Part shown: in pieces, positions 10,505 through 23,631 of the stretch
How positions within the stretch are numbered: position 1 is the first letter of the stretch
How the letters are laid out: every line of letters starts with the position of its first letter
NCBI RefSeq assembly: GCF_000308615.1
Contig: NZ_BAGB01000032.1
Coordinates: 1-60,619 of the forward strand
Origin: Nocardia jiangxiensis NBRC 101359
Lineage (GTDB): Bacteria > Actinomycetota > Actinomycetes > Mycobacteriales > Mycobacteriaceae
DNA length: 60,619 nt
Reading direction: 5' to 3'
Position numbers and translations under genes: made by a program
The notes under the pieces: model-generated
Seen by the model: only the letters and a program-made list of their open reading frames with translations
Databases searched by the model: none
Told to the model about the DNA's origin: nothing

Positions 10505-10525
10505 TTAGCGTTGCAAAATACGCAA
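10500..10525. promoter_or_regulatory. candidate IclR operator
   Basis: Two overlapping inverted repeats: TGCAA-N6-TTGCA (10500-10515) and TTGC-N7-GCAA (10511-10525), in an AT-rich patch between the divergent kinase operon and the dehydratase operon. Position and symmetry suit a cluster-specific regulator controlling both directions. Assignment to the adjacent IclR is inference. Confidence 0.5.
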
Positions 10526-10560
10526 TAGCCATTGGAGATGAACCTGATGAGAGGAGTGTC

Positions 10561-11874
10561 GTGGCGAACGTCGGCGCACCGCCCATCGATGCCGCGATGG
10601 TCGCGGCCCTGCACGAGCGGGTCCTGGGCCCCCAGCACAAATCGTTGCCGCCGTCGGCATGGGGTCGTAGCGTGCGTGAATTCCTCGCCACCGCACCACA
10701 TCTCGATGATCTGCAGACGCCGGTGCTCACCATGGACCGCGCCGCGCTGGATGCGAACACCCGACTGATGGCCGACTGGGCCGCCGCGGCCGGGGTGCGG
10801 TTGGCCCCGCACGGCAAGACGACGATGTCCCCGCAGCTGTGGGGTGAGCAGCTCGCGGCCGGAGCTTGGGGGATCACGTTGGCCACCGGCTGGCAGGTGC
10901 AGGTGGCGCGCTCGTTCGGCGTGGCGCGGATACTGCTGGCCAACGCACTGGTCGATCCCGTCGGATTACGTTGGCTCGCCACCGAACTCGCGCGCGACCC
11001 GGATTTCGAGTTCCGCAGCTGGGTGGACAGTGCGGCAACGGTCGAGACGATGGACCGGCATCTGGCCGACGCTCCCGAGGGGGTGCGCGTGGCGGTGCTG
11101 GTCGAGCTCGGCGGGCCCGGCGGGCGAACCGGGGCCCGCGGCGTCGAGCAGGCGTTGGCCGTCGCCGCCGCGGTGCGACGCTCCGCGCGGCTCGAGCTGG
11201 CGGGTGTCGGCGGATACGAGGGGGCGTTCGCGCACGATCGCGAGGCCGAAGCTGTCGCGGTGGTGCGCGGTTATCTCGACGATCTGGTCCGTCTGCATCG
11301 TGAACTCGCCGAGATCTACGAGCGTCCGGCGATCCTCACCGCCGGCGGCAGTGCCTATCAGGATCTGGTGGTGGACCGCCTCGCCGGATCGGCCGACGAG
11401 CCCGGCGCGCAGGGGCCGGCGACCACCGTCGTGCTGCGGTCCGGCGCGTACATCATTCACGACGACGGCTTCTATTCCGGCATCTCGCCGTTGGCCGCCG
11501 CGCGCACCGAGCGCCCACTGCGTTCGGCCATGCACGGCTGGGCGCGCACGGTGTCGCGGCCGGAGCCGGGGCTGGCACTGCTGGACGCCGGTAAGCGGGA
11601 TCTGCCGTTCGATGAGGGATTACCGGTACCGCAACGGTTTTCGCGGGGACAGGGCCCGGAGCAGATGCCGCACGGAGCGCACGTGTCGGCGCTCAACGAC
11701 CAGCACGCCTTCCTGCGCCTGCCCGCCGACGGCGCGGCGCCGATCGGCAGTGTCGTGCGCCTGGGCCTGTCCCATCCGTGCACGGCCTTCGACAAGTGGC
11801 GGCTGATTCCGGTGATCGATGACGCCGCCGCGGATCGGCCGCGCGTGCTCGACCTGCTGCACACCTTCTTCTGA
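10561..11874 (+). CDS. PLP-dependent D-amino acid dehydratase/deaminase (D-serine dehydratase-like; probable D-glucosaminate dehydratase)
   Basis: 437 residues from GTG 10561, with GAGGAG at 10551-10556. Fold-type III (alanine-racemase N-terminal) enzyme: LQTPVLTMDRAALDANTRLM, the PLP lysine in APHGKTTM (Lys at about residue 86), LLANALVDP, GGYEGAF and LTAGGSAYQD. The C-terminal D-serine-dehydratase-like domain carries the metal-binding motif LSHPCTAFDKW. Relatives eliminate water and ammonia from D-serine or D-threonine, or cleave D-threonine. The neighbours (amidohydrolase, KDG-type kinase, KDPG aldolase, sugar-acid permease, RidA) argue for a 2-amino sugar acid such as D-glucosaminate as substrate, giving KDG and ammonia. 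The family is clear; the substrate is inferred. Confidence 0.85.
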   Translation: MANVGAPPIDAAMVAALHERVLGPQHKSLPPSAWGRSVREFLATAPHLDDLQTPVLTMDRAALDANTRLMADWAAAAGVRLAPHGKTTMSPQLWGEQLAAGAWGITLATGWQVQVARSFGVARILLANALVDPVGLRWLATELARDPDFEFRSWVDSAATVETMDRHLADAPEGVRVAVLVELGGPGGRTGARGVEQALAVAAAVRRSARLELAGVGGYEGAFAHDREAEAVAVVRGYLDDLVRLHRELAEIYERPAILTAGGSAYQDLVVDRLAGSADEPGAQGPATTVVLRSGAYIIHDDGFYSGISPLAAARTERPLRSAMHGWARTVSRPEPGLALLDAGKRDLPFDEGLPVPQRFSRGQGPEQMPHGAHVSALNDQHAFLRLPADGAAPIGSVVRLGLSHPCTAFDKWRLIPVIDDAAADRPRVLDLLHTFF

Positions 11875-11885
11875 GGTCGCGAAAG

Positions 11886-13508
11886 ATGATGGGCAGCCTG
11901 CTGATTCGCGGAGTCGACATCGTCGACGGGACGGGGAGTCCCCGGTTCCGCGGCGATGTCACCGTGTCGGGCGGGCGCATCACCGAACTGGCCGGACCGG
12001 GCACGATCGGCGGCGGCGAGCGCGTCATCGATGGTGAGAAGCTGGTGCTGGCACCGGGTTTCATCGATATGCACGCGCATTCGGATCTGCATCTGCTCAC
12101 CGAGCCGGGGCATCTCCCGAAGATCAGCCAGGGCATCACCACCGAGGTGATCGGGCAGGACGGGTTGTCCTACGCGCCGATCGACGCGGCCACCCTCGCG
12201 GTGCTGCGCCGCCAGATCGCCGGGTGGAACGGCAATCCCGCCGATCTGGACTTCTCCTGGGGCACCGTCGGGGAATATCTGGACCGGCTCGATGCGGGGA
12301 TCACGCCCAATGCGGCCTATCTGGTGCCGCAGGGCACGCTGCGGCTGCTCGTCGTCGGTCCCGAGCGACGTCCGGCGACCGCGCGGGAGGTCGAGCGCAT
12401 GCGCGAGTTGCTGGCCGAAGGGCTCGCGCAGGGTGCGGTGGGGATGTCCAGCGGCCTGACCTATACGCCCGGAATGTACGCCGACACAGCGGAACTGGCG
12501 GCACTGTGCGAGGTGGTCGCGGCGGCGGGTGGCTTCTACGCCCCGCACACCCGCTCCTACGGTGCGGGCGCGCTCGATGCCTATGCCGAGATGATCGGGC
12601 TGGCCCGCGAGACGGGGTGCGCGGTACATCTGACCCACGCCACCATGAATTTCGGCGTGAATCGCGGGCGCGCACCGGAATTGCTCGCCATGATCGATGA
12701 CGCACTGGCCCGCGGCTGCGATATCAGCCTGGACACCTACCCGTACCTGCCCGGGTCGACCACCCTGTCGGCACTGCTGCCGAGCTGGGCCTCCTCGGGC
12801 GGGCCGGATGCGACGCTGGCTCGCCTGACCGATCCGCAGGACCGGGTGCGGATCGCCGAAGATCTCACCGTGCACGGTTCGGACGGCTGCCACGGAGTCA
12901 CGGTCGACTGGGAGACCATCCAGATCAGCGGCGTCGCGAATCCGGAGCTGGGCGGGTACGTCGGGCGAACGGTCGCCGATATCGGTGCGGCACAGCATAT
13001 TTCACCGGTGGAGATCTTCTTCGACCTGCTGCGCCGCGACGAGCTGGCCACCACGATCCTGCAACACGTCGGGCACGAGGAGAACGTGCGCGCCATCATG
13101 CGCCATGCCCGGCACATGGGCGGCAGTGATGCGCTGCTCGTCGGGGACCGGCCGCATCCACGGGCCTGGGGTGCATTCCCGCGCTACCTCGGCCGCTACG
13201 TGCGCGAACTCGGCGTGCTCGGACTCGAGGAATGCGTGCACCATCTGACCGGACGTCCCGCGCAGCGGCTGCGTCTGCGCGAACGCGGACTGATCCGGCC
13301 CGGATACGCCGCGGACCTCGTGCTGTTCGATCCCGAGACGATCACCGACACAGCGACATTCGAGCAGCCGAGACAGCAGGCGCGCGGGATCGGTCATGTC
13401 CTGGTGAACGGCGAATTCGCGATCGACGGCGGCGTACCCACCGGGGCTCTCGCCGGGCACGCGCTACGCATGACGCCGGGTGGCACCGATGCAGGAGGCA
13501 ATCGGTGA
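11886..13508 (+). CDS. amidohydrolase, D-aminoacylase family (N-acyl-D-amino-acid deacylase; possible N-acetyl-glucosaminate deacetylase)
   Basis: 540 residues; ATG 11886, with ATG 11889 as an alternative. Amidohydrolase superfamily TIM barrel: LVLAPGFIDMHAHSDLHLL (metal-binding HxH), GITTEVIGQDGLS, GMSSGLTYTPGMYADTAEL, FYAPHTRSYG, VHLTHATMNFG, LDTYPYLPGSTT, AWGAFPRYLGRYVRE (the family Trp-Gly/Phe-Pro-Arg signature) and GLIRPGYAADLVLFDP closing the beta sandwich. D-aminoacylases remove an acyl group from N-acyl-D-amino acids. Placed directly after the dehydratase (11 bases) and before the aldolase, it would deacylate the imported compound; an N-acetylated 2-amino sugar acid fits the whole operon better than a free D-amino acid. 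Confidence 0.88.
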   Translation: MMGSLLIRGVDIVDGTGSPRFRGDVTVSGGRITELAGPGTIGGGERVIDGEKLVLAPGFIDMHAHSDLHLLTEPGHLPKISQGITTEVIGQDGLSYAPIDAATLAVLRRQIAGWNGNPADLDFSWGTVGEYLDRLDAGITPNAAYLVPQGTLRLLVVGPERRPATAREVERMRELLAEGLAQGAVGMSSGLTYTPGMYADTAELAALCEVVAAAGGFYAPHTRSYGAGALDAYAEMIGLARETGCAVHLTHATMNFGVNRGRAPELLAMIDDALARGCDISLDTYPYLPGSTTLSALLPSWASSGGPDATLARLTDPQDRVRIAEDLTVHGSDGCHGVTVDWETIQISGVANPELGGYVGRTVADIGAAQHISPVEIFFDLLRRDELATTILQHVGHEENVRAIMRHARHMGGSDALLVGDRPHPRAWGAFPRYLGRYVRELGVLGLEECVHHLTGRPAQRLRLRERGLIRPGYAADLVLFDPETITDTATFEQPRQQARGIGHVLVNGEFAIDGGVPTGALAGHALRMTPGGTDAGGNR

Positions 13509-13519
13509 AATTTCATCAG

Positions 13520-13571
13520 CCCGAAGGCCCCCGGCCCGGGGCGTTTGCGGACCTAGCGGAGGAGCGAAGCG
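13520..13571 (+). repeat. GGAGGAGCGAAGCGG repeat copy forming a ribosome binding site
   Basis: Contains a GGCCCCCGGCCCGGGGCG core followed by GGACCT and AGCGGAGGAGCGAAGCGG, the same order as the elements at 5626-5737. Its GGAGGAG lies eight to nine bases before the GTG of the aldolase at 13572, so a mobile-looking repeat provides the translation signal inside an operon. Confidence 0.55.
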
Positions 13572-14198
13572 GTGCAATCGAATACAGCCATTGAGGTGAT
13601 CCGAGCCGACCGTGTGCTCACCGTCGTGCGTGCCCCGGAGATTCCCGATCCGGTGGCTCTGGCCGCGGCGCTCTCGGGCGCCGGAATCCGCGCGGTGGAA
13701 CTGACTTTCACGACGCCGGGCGTCCTCGACGCGCTGACCGCCGCCTCGGCCGTGCCGGATGCGGTGGTGGGTGCGGGGACGGTGTTGACCGGCGAACAGG
13801 CCGAGCAGGCCATCGGCAGTGGTGCACAGTTCTTGGTGACCCCGGGACTGCGCCCGGCCGTGGCGGAAATGGCCGCACGACACGATGTTCCGGTCGTGAT
13901 GGGCGCTTTCACGCCCAGTGAGGTGATGGCCGCCCTGGACCTGGGTGCGGCGGCGGTGAAGATCTTCCCCGCTCGCGCGCTCGGCCCCGGCTATCTGAAG
14001 GATCTGCGGGGGCCTTTCCCCGATGCGGCGCTCATTCCCTCCGGCGGTGTCAACGCCGGTAACGCCGCCGAATTCCTGGCGCATGGCGCGGTGGCGGTCA
14101 CGGCCGGCACCGACGTCGTCGCACCGGGCGATGTCGCCGCGGGCCGATGGTCCGAAATCGCCTCGCGGGCGGCATCTTTCGTTTCATCCATGAAGTGA
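13572..14198 (+). CDS. eda: KDPG/KHG aldolase
   Basis: 208 residues from GTG 13572. Cleaves 2-keto-3-deoxy-6-phosphogluconate to pyruvate and glyceraldehyde-3-phosphate (Entner-Doudoroff). Class I aldolase signatures: VVRAPEI, the catalytic Glu in VELTFTT (about residue 42), GAGTVLTGEQAEQAI, QFLVTPGLRP, and the Schiff-base lysine in AAAVKIFPA (about residue 130), then GGVNAGNAAEFLAHGAVAVTAG for phosphate binding. Length is normal for Eda. Here it is part of a catabolic operon rather than beside edd/zwf, so its KDPG most likely comes from the divergently encoded PfkB kinase. The next gene starts 8 bases downstream. Confidence 0.93.
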   Translation: MQSNTAIEVIRADRVLTVVRAPEIPDPVALAAALSGAGIRAVELTFTTPGVLDALTAASAVPDAVVGAGTVLTGEQAEQAIGSGAQFLVTPGLRPAVAEMAARHDVPVVMGAFTPSEVMAALDLGAAAVKIFPARALGPGYLKDLRGPFPDAALIPSGGVNAGNAAEFLAHGAVAVTAGTDVVAPGDVAAGRWSEIASRAASFVSSMK

Positions 14199-14205
14199 GG
14201 TAAGT

Positions 14206-15666
14206 ATGGCCGCCACCGTCGACTGGCTGCGGACCACCACACCGGGACTGCTGATTCTGTGCGGTCTCGCGATCGTCGTGCTGCTCGTGGCGATCATCCG
14301 GTTCAAACTCGAGCCCTTCATCGCGCTGCTACTGACCGGCCTGCTGCTGGCACTGGCCGCCGGACTACCGGTGTCCAAGATCGTGGGCACACCGCTGAAA
14401 TCCTCGGATTCCCTGCTGGAGACGGGATTCGGTGGGATTCTGGGGCATATCTCGGTGATCATCGGCCTGGGCACGGTGCTCGGCGCGATCCTGGAACGCT
14501 CCGGCGGCGCCGACGTGCTGGCGGAGAAGCTACAGAATCTGTTCGGGCCCAAGGGCGCTCCCGTCGCCATGGGGCTGGTCGGCCTCATCTTCGGTATTCC
14601 GGTGTTCTTTGACATCGGCATCTTCGTCCTCGCGCCGCTGATCTACGTGGCCGCCAAGCGGGGCGGCGGATCGCTGGTGCTGTACGCGATGCCGATGGTG
14701 GCGGGTCTGTCCATGACGCACGCGTTCCTTCCCCCGCATCCGGGTCCGGTGGCATTGGGCGGGCTGATGGGGGTGAGCCTGGGCTGGCTGATCATCATGG
14801 GCCTGGTGTGCGGCCTGCCGGGATTCGTTGCGGCGGGCCTGGTCTGGGGCAGTTTCATCGGCAAGCGGATCACGGTGGATGTTCCGGCGGAATTCCTGGT
14901 GCGGCCCTCGGGCGATGCGGCCGAGCCGGAGCGAGTCGCGCATGCCGATGGGACACAAGGGGATACACCGCCCGGAGCCGAACCGACCCGGCGGCCGTCG
15001 GTCGCCCTGATCGGTGCGATCATCGCGATTCCGCTGGTGCTGATCCTGGGCGCGACCTTCGGCAGCCAGTTGCTGAAGACGAAGTCCGCGTTGCTCGAGG
15101 TGCTGACCTTCCTCGGTAACCCGGCCGTCGCGCTGCTGATCGCGGTCCTGGTCGCCTTCTACATCCTGGGTCTGCGCCGCGGTTCGACGGTGCAGCAGCT
15201 CGGCGTGCTGACCGCGGAATCGCTGCGGCCCGTGGGCATGCTGCTGCTCGTCATCGGTGCGGGCGCGTTCTTCGGTGCGGTCATCTCGGCCACCGGCATC
15301 GGAAAGGTGCTCGCGCACACCATGTCCGAGGCCGGGCTGCCGGTGATCGTGCTCGCCTACATCATCAGCTGCGGCCTGCGCATCGCCCAGGGCTCGGCCA
15401 CCGTGGCGATCGTCACCACCGGCGGCATCGTCGGCCCGCTGGTCGTCGGACACGGCTACTCGCAGATGTCGCTGGCGTTGATCGCCATGGCGGTCGCGGC
15501 CGGTTCGATCATTCTGAGCCACGTCAACGACGGGGGCTTCTGGATGATCTCGAAATTCTTCAATCTGTCTGTGAAACAGACCCTGCAGACCTGGAGTGTG
15601 CTCGAGACCGTGCTGTCGGTGGTGAGTTTCGCGGTGGCGGCGATACTGTTCGCCCTGGTGAGCTGA
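14206..15666 (+). CDS. gntP: GntP-family sugar acid:H+ symporter
   Basis: 486 residues, strongly hydrophobic, about 12-14 membrane segments. GntP features include FGGILGHISVIIGLGTVLGAILE, LVGLIFGIPVFFDIGIFVLAPL, SMTHAFLPPHPGPVALGGLMGV (the family signature) and a C-terminal HVNDGGFWMISKFFNLS with SATVAIVTTGGI before it. A hydrophilic loop (residues 225-265) separates the halves. Family members import gluconate or related aldonic acids with protons. As last gene of the operon it is expected to import the substrate, for which gluconate, glucosaminate or N-acetyl-glucosaminate are candidates. Faces the monooxygenase gene end 13 bases away. Confidence 0.92.
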   Translation: MAATVDWLRTTTPGLLILCGLAIVVLLVAIIRFKLEPFIALLLTGLLLALAAGLPVSKIVGTPLKSSDSLLETGFGGILGHISVIIGLGTVLGAILERSGGADVLAEKLQNLFGPKGAPVAMGLVGLIFGIPVFFDIGIFVLAPLIYVAAKRGGGSLVLYAMPMVAGLSMTHAFLPPHPGPVALGGLMGVSLGWLIIMGLVCGLPGFVAAGLVWGSFIGKRITVDVPAEFLVRPSGDAAEPERVAHADGTQGDTPPGAEPTRRPSVALIGAIIAIPLVLILGATFGSQLLKTKSALLEVLTFLGNPAVALLIAVLVAFYILGLRRGSTVQQLGVLTAESLRPVGMLLLVIGAGAFFGAVISATGIGKVLAHTMSEAGLPVIVLAYIISCGLRIAQGSATVAIVTTGGIVGPLVVGHGYSQMSLALIAMAVAAGSIILSHVNDGGFWMISKFFNLSVKQTLQTWSVLETVLSVVSFAVAAILFALVS

Positions 15667-15678
15667 CCTGCGCCGGGG

Positions 15679-17022
15679 TTAGACCCGCGTCGGTTCCGGT
15701 TCGCTGCCCAAGCCGCCGAACATCTTTCGCTTCAGCGGGGGCAGCGCACCGGCCAGCCGGAAGACCGTGCGGGCCATGGTGCGGGATACGCGGCTGTCCG
15801 AGACGGACTGCTCGGCGGCCTGCAGGGAGGCGCGCACGGCGGCGAAACCGTAGCCGATCATCTGCGCCTCGTAATCGTGCAGGGCGTCGAGCAGCGGCCG
15901 CTCACCGCGCGCTGCGGCGGTGAGCGCGGCGGTCAGCACATGGGCGTCGCGCAGGGCGGTGTTGGCCCCGATACCGCGGAACGGGGTCATGCTGTGGATC
16001 GCATCGCCCAGCAGCGTGACATTCGTTGTCTCCCAGGGCTCGACCGGCACCGAGGTGCGGATCGGCAGCAGGGTGACGGTATCGGTGTCGCATCCGGTGA
16101 TCAGCTCGCGCAGCTGCGGTGACCAGTCGGCGGTGAGCCGATCGGCGAGATCCTGAAGTTCTCCGGACCCCATGGTTTCCAGATTCGCCGGATAGTCGCC
16201 GCGTTTGGCGGCGTAGCTCCACAACACATAGGGCCGGGTGTTGTCGAACAGCGCGCCCGGATACAGCTGTGCGGCACCGTCGTTGCCGCCGATCGTCCCG
16301 GAATCGGCCCCGGCGGCCGAGAATTCGTGCGGTGCGACGAACATGCCGCAGCTCCTGGGCGGAATGACGCTGACCGGAGCGAGCTGTAGCCGGGGTGCGA
16401 GGCGGCGGCGGCTCTGCTCGGTCAGCATGTACTTGCCGCCGATGGCGACGATTCCGGTGTCGACGCGCTCGGCGTGCGGGAGCAGTTGCGCGCGTACCCG
16501 CGAGGTGCCGCCGTCCGCGCCGACCAGCACATCCCCGATCGCCGACGTGCCGTCGGCGAATAGGGCCTCGACGCGACCGTCGGGCAGTTGGGTGTATCCG
16601 GTGATCGCCTTGTCGTAGTGCACCACGTCGTCCAGTTCGGACAGCAGGATCTGGCGCAGGGTGATTCGGCTGACGCCGAAGTTGCGGTCGACGTCGTCGG
16701 AGGGATTGCCCTCGATGGTCTCGCGGTCGAGTTCGAGCAGGGTGTTCATCTGCTCGGTGACGAATCCGAATCCGATTCCGGACTCGACCGGATTGGAGTG
16801 GCCGACGAACGCGCGGTACAGATGTTCGGGCAGCAATTCGTGCAGGGCCCGGCTGCCGCGCGGGCTGATGTGGATGCGAAAGCCCTGCAACCGATCGGTG
16901 CGGTGCCGATCGCGTTCGTATACCGCGACGTCGACTCCGGCCTTGCGGAGCCCGTGCGCCAGGGCGAGGCCGCCGATCCCGCCACCGGCGATGATCACGC
17001 GCACAGATGTATCAGCGGACAT
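15679..17022 (-). CDS. FAD-dependent aromatic-type monooxygenase
   Basis: 447 residues from ATG 17022 (GGAAG nine bases upstream). p-Hydroxybenzoate-hydroxylase-like flavoprotein: N-terminal dinucleotide fold VIIAGGGIGGLALAHGLRKAG, VYERD, then DVLVGADGGTSRVR (the DG motif) and TLLGDAIHSMTPFRGIGANTALRDAHVL (the GD motif binding FAD ribityl and pyrophosphate). No C-terminal thioredoxin-like domain, so closer to antibiotic- or tetracycline-modifying and polyketide hydroxylases than to phenol hydroxylase. Directly downstream of the marR-type gene on the same strand (56-base gap), so probably induced by the compound it oxidises. Substrate unknown. Confidence 0.88.
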   Translation of the reverse strand: MSADTSVRVIIAGGGIGGLALAHGLRKAGVDVAVYERDRHRTDRLQGFRIHISPRGSRALHELLPEHLYRAFVGHSNPVESGIGFGFVTEQMNTLLELDRETIEGNPSDDVDRNFGVSRITLRQILLSELDDVVHYDKAITGYTQLPDGRVEALFADGTSAIGDVLVGADGGTSRVRAQLLPHAERVDTGIVAIGGKYMLTEQSRRRLAPRLQLAPVSVIPPRSCGMFVAPHEFSAAGADSGTIGGNDGAAQLYPGALFDNTRPYVLWSYAAKRGDYPANLETMGSGELQDLADRLTADWSPQLRELITGCDTDTVTLLPIRTSVPVEPWETTNVTLLGDAIHSMTPFRGIGANTALRDAHVLTAALTAAARGERPLLDALHDYEAQMIGYGFAAVRASLQAAEQSVSDSRVSRTMARTVFRLAGALPPLKRKMFGGLGSEPEPTRV

Positions 17023-17078
17023 GGTATCCACTTCCAATCCTGATCGATTATCAATAGCGAGAAGGGTTTTCGGGCGGA

Positions 17079-17560
17079 TCAGCCCTGGCTCCAGCCGAAC
17101 GGCCGGTTCCGCTTGCGGGCGGCCTGCTGCTGCTCGGCCCCGTAGCGCGCCCAGTCCTCGGTCAGCCGGGTGAGCAGCCGGGTCAGGGTGACCACGTCGT
17201 CGGCGGACCACTCGGCGATCACCGCGCCGAAGACCTGCTCCCCGACGTCGAGGAACTGCCGCAATTCGGCGCGTCCGGTATCGGTGGCCACCAGCAGGAC
17301 CGCGCGACGATCCGCGGGGTCGGGCTCGGTGCTCACCAGTTCGGCCTCGGCCAGCGCCCGGATGTGCCGGGTGATGGAGGAGGGGAGGGCGTCGAGCCGC
17401 TCGGCGACCTCGCCCGCGCGCAGCGGGCCGTGTTCGACGGCCAGTTGCAAGACGCCCAGCCGGACCGCGTCGAACATCCGCGCCTGCCCCTGCCGGTTGG
17501 CCTCGGCGAAGTGGGAGACGGTGCGAACCAGGTCGGCGATCTGGGATTTATTTGCTTGCA

Positions 17561-17561
<1 letters not shown>
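17079..17561 (-). CDS. MarR-family transcriptional regulator
   Basis: 160 residues from ATG 17561. Winged helix: VLQLAVEHGPLRAGEVAERL, DALPSSITRHIRALAEAELVSTEPDPADRRAVLLVATDTGRAEL, the DxRxxxLxLT-type wing of MarR proteins. It precedes the monooxygenase in one operon. The ATG lies six bases after a good -10 box, so the mRNA is probably leaderless. Two CTTGTTTCA copies, one at the -35 and one at the start codon, suggest autorepression relieved by a small aromatic ligand. Confidence 0.92.
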
Positions 17562-19947
<2,386 letters not shown>

Positions 19948-19951
<4 letters not shown>

Positions 19952-20909
19952 GCGAGACCGATTCCACTGTGCCCCAGTCGGTCACCGATACCGTGGCCGG
20001 GCTGTCCGCACTGGACAAGGCACACGTGCTGGCCGATGCGCTGCCCTGGCTGCAGAAGTTCCGCGACACCGTCGTGGTGGTGAAGTACGGCGGCAACGCC
20101 ATGATCGACGAGGACCTCAAGCGCGCCTTCGCCGCCGATATGGTCTTCCTGCGCACGGTGGGCGTCCACCCGATCGTGGTGCACGGCGGCGGACCGCAGA
20201 TCAGTGCGATGCTCGAACGACTCGGTCTGCAAGGGGAATTCCGCGGCGGGCTGCGGGTCACCACACCCGAGGTGCTGGACGTCGCGCGGATGGTGCTGTT
20301 CGGTCAGGTCGGCCGGGAGCTGGTCGGCCTGATCAACGCGCACGGACCGTACGGCGTGGGCATCTCCGGCGAGGACGCGCGGCTGTTCACCGCGACCCGC
20401 CGCACCCTCGAGATCGACGGTGCGACAACCGATATCGGCCTGGTCGGCGATGTAACCTCGGTGAATCCGGAGGCGGTGCTGGACATCGTGCGGGCGGGTC
20501 GCATTCCGGTCGTGTCGACCCTGGCCCCCGATGTGGACGGTGTGGTGCACAACGTCAACGCCGACACCGCCGCGGGCGCGCTGGCCGCCGCGGTGGGTGC
20601 GGAGAAACTGGTCGTGCTGACCGATGTCGAAGGGCTGTACACGAATTGGCCCGACCGGTCCTCGCTGACCACCCATATCGACGCCGACGCGCTGGCGAAG
20701 CTGCTGCCCTCGCTGGACTCGGGGATGGTGCCCAAGATGGAGGCCTGCCTGCGCGCGGTGCTCGGCGGCGTGCCGACCGCACACGTCATCGACGGGCGGG
20801 TGCCGCACGCGGTCTTGTTGGAACTGTTCACCGGGGAGGGGATCGGCACGATGATCTCCCCCTCGACCCCACCGCGGACCTCTGCGCCGCAGGAGGGCAC
20901 GGAAAACCC

Positions 20910-20913
<4 letters not shown>
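19948..20913 (+). CDS. argB: acetylglutamate kinase
   Basis: 321 residues from ATG 19948 (overlap with argJ). Phosphorylates N-acetylglutamate. Amino acid kinase fold: [10 protein letters not shown] (phosphate binding), [10 protein letters not shown] (substrate), [39 protein letters not shown] and [14 protein letters not shown]. In actinobacteria this is the usual arginine-feedback-inhibited enzyme, and the N-terminal helical extension (about residues 1-28), part of the arginine-sensing hexamer, is present. The end overlaps argD by ATGA. Confidence 0.97.
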
Positions 20914-23062
<2,149 letters not shown>

Positions 23063-23075
23063 TCGGAAGACGTTC

Positions 23076-23600
23076 GTGAGTACCACCGATCGAGCGAGCG
23101 CCGAGTCGAGTAGATCCGGCCCGGCGACCGCTCGCACGCGTGCCGGTCGCCAGCAGCGCATCGTGGAGATCCTGTCCGGGCATGCGGTGCGCAGCCAGAC
23201 CGAACTGGCCGCGCTGCTGGCCGAGGCCGGTATCGAGACCACCCAGGCGACGTTGTCGCGGGATCTGGACGAGCTCGGCGCGGTGAAGCTGCGGGCCGCG
23301 GACGGCGGCGCGGGCGTCTACGTCGTCCCCGAGGACGGCAGTCCGGTGCGTGGGGTCACCGGCGGCACCGACCGGCTGTCCAAACTGCTCGGCGATCTGC
23401 TCGTGTCCACCGACCACAGCGGCAATATCGCGGTCCTGCGCACGCCGCCGGGCGCTGCGCACTTCCTGGCCAGCGCGCTCGATCGTGCCTCGCTGCCGGA
23501 GATCGTCGGCACCATCGCCGGGGACGACACCATCGCCGTGATCGCCCGCGAACCGCTCACCGGCGCGGAACTGGCGGCCAAGATCGAACAGTGGGCCTGA
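23076..23600 (+). CDS. argR: arginine repressor
   Basis: 174 residues from GTG 23076 (GGAAGA upstream). N-terminal winged helix (about 25-95: [50 protein letters not shown] in TLSRDL is the DNA-contact motif) and a C-terminal hexamerisation and arginine-binding domain (about 110-170, [21 protein letters not shown], then [13 protein letters not shown] with the GDD/T arginine ligand region). Its probable targets are the matching ARG boxes before argC and argG. An unordered basic tail of about 20 residues precedes the HTH. Confidence 0.96.
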   Translation: MSTTDRASAESSRSGPATARTRAGRQQRIVEILSGHAVRSQTELAALLAEAGIETTQATLSRDLDELGAVKLRAADGGAGVYVVPEDGSPVRGVTGGTDRLSKLLGDLLVSTDHSGNIAVLRTPPGAAHFLASALDRASLPEIVGTIAGDDTIAVIAREPLTGAELAAKIEQWA

Positions 23601-23631
23601 ACCGGTTGCGCCGGTGCGATATTCGCACTGG

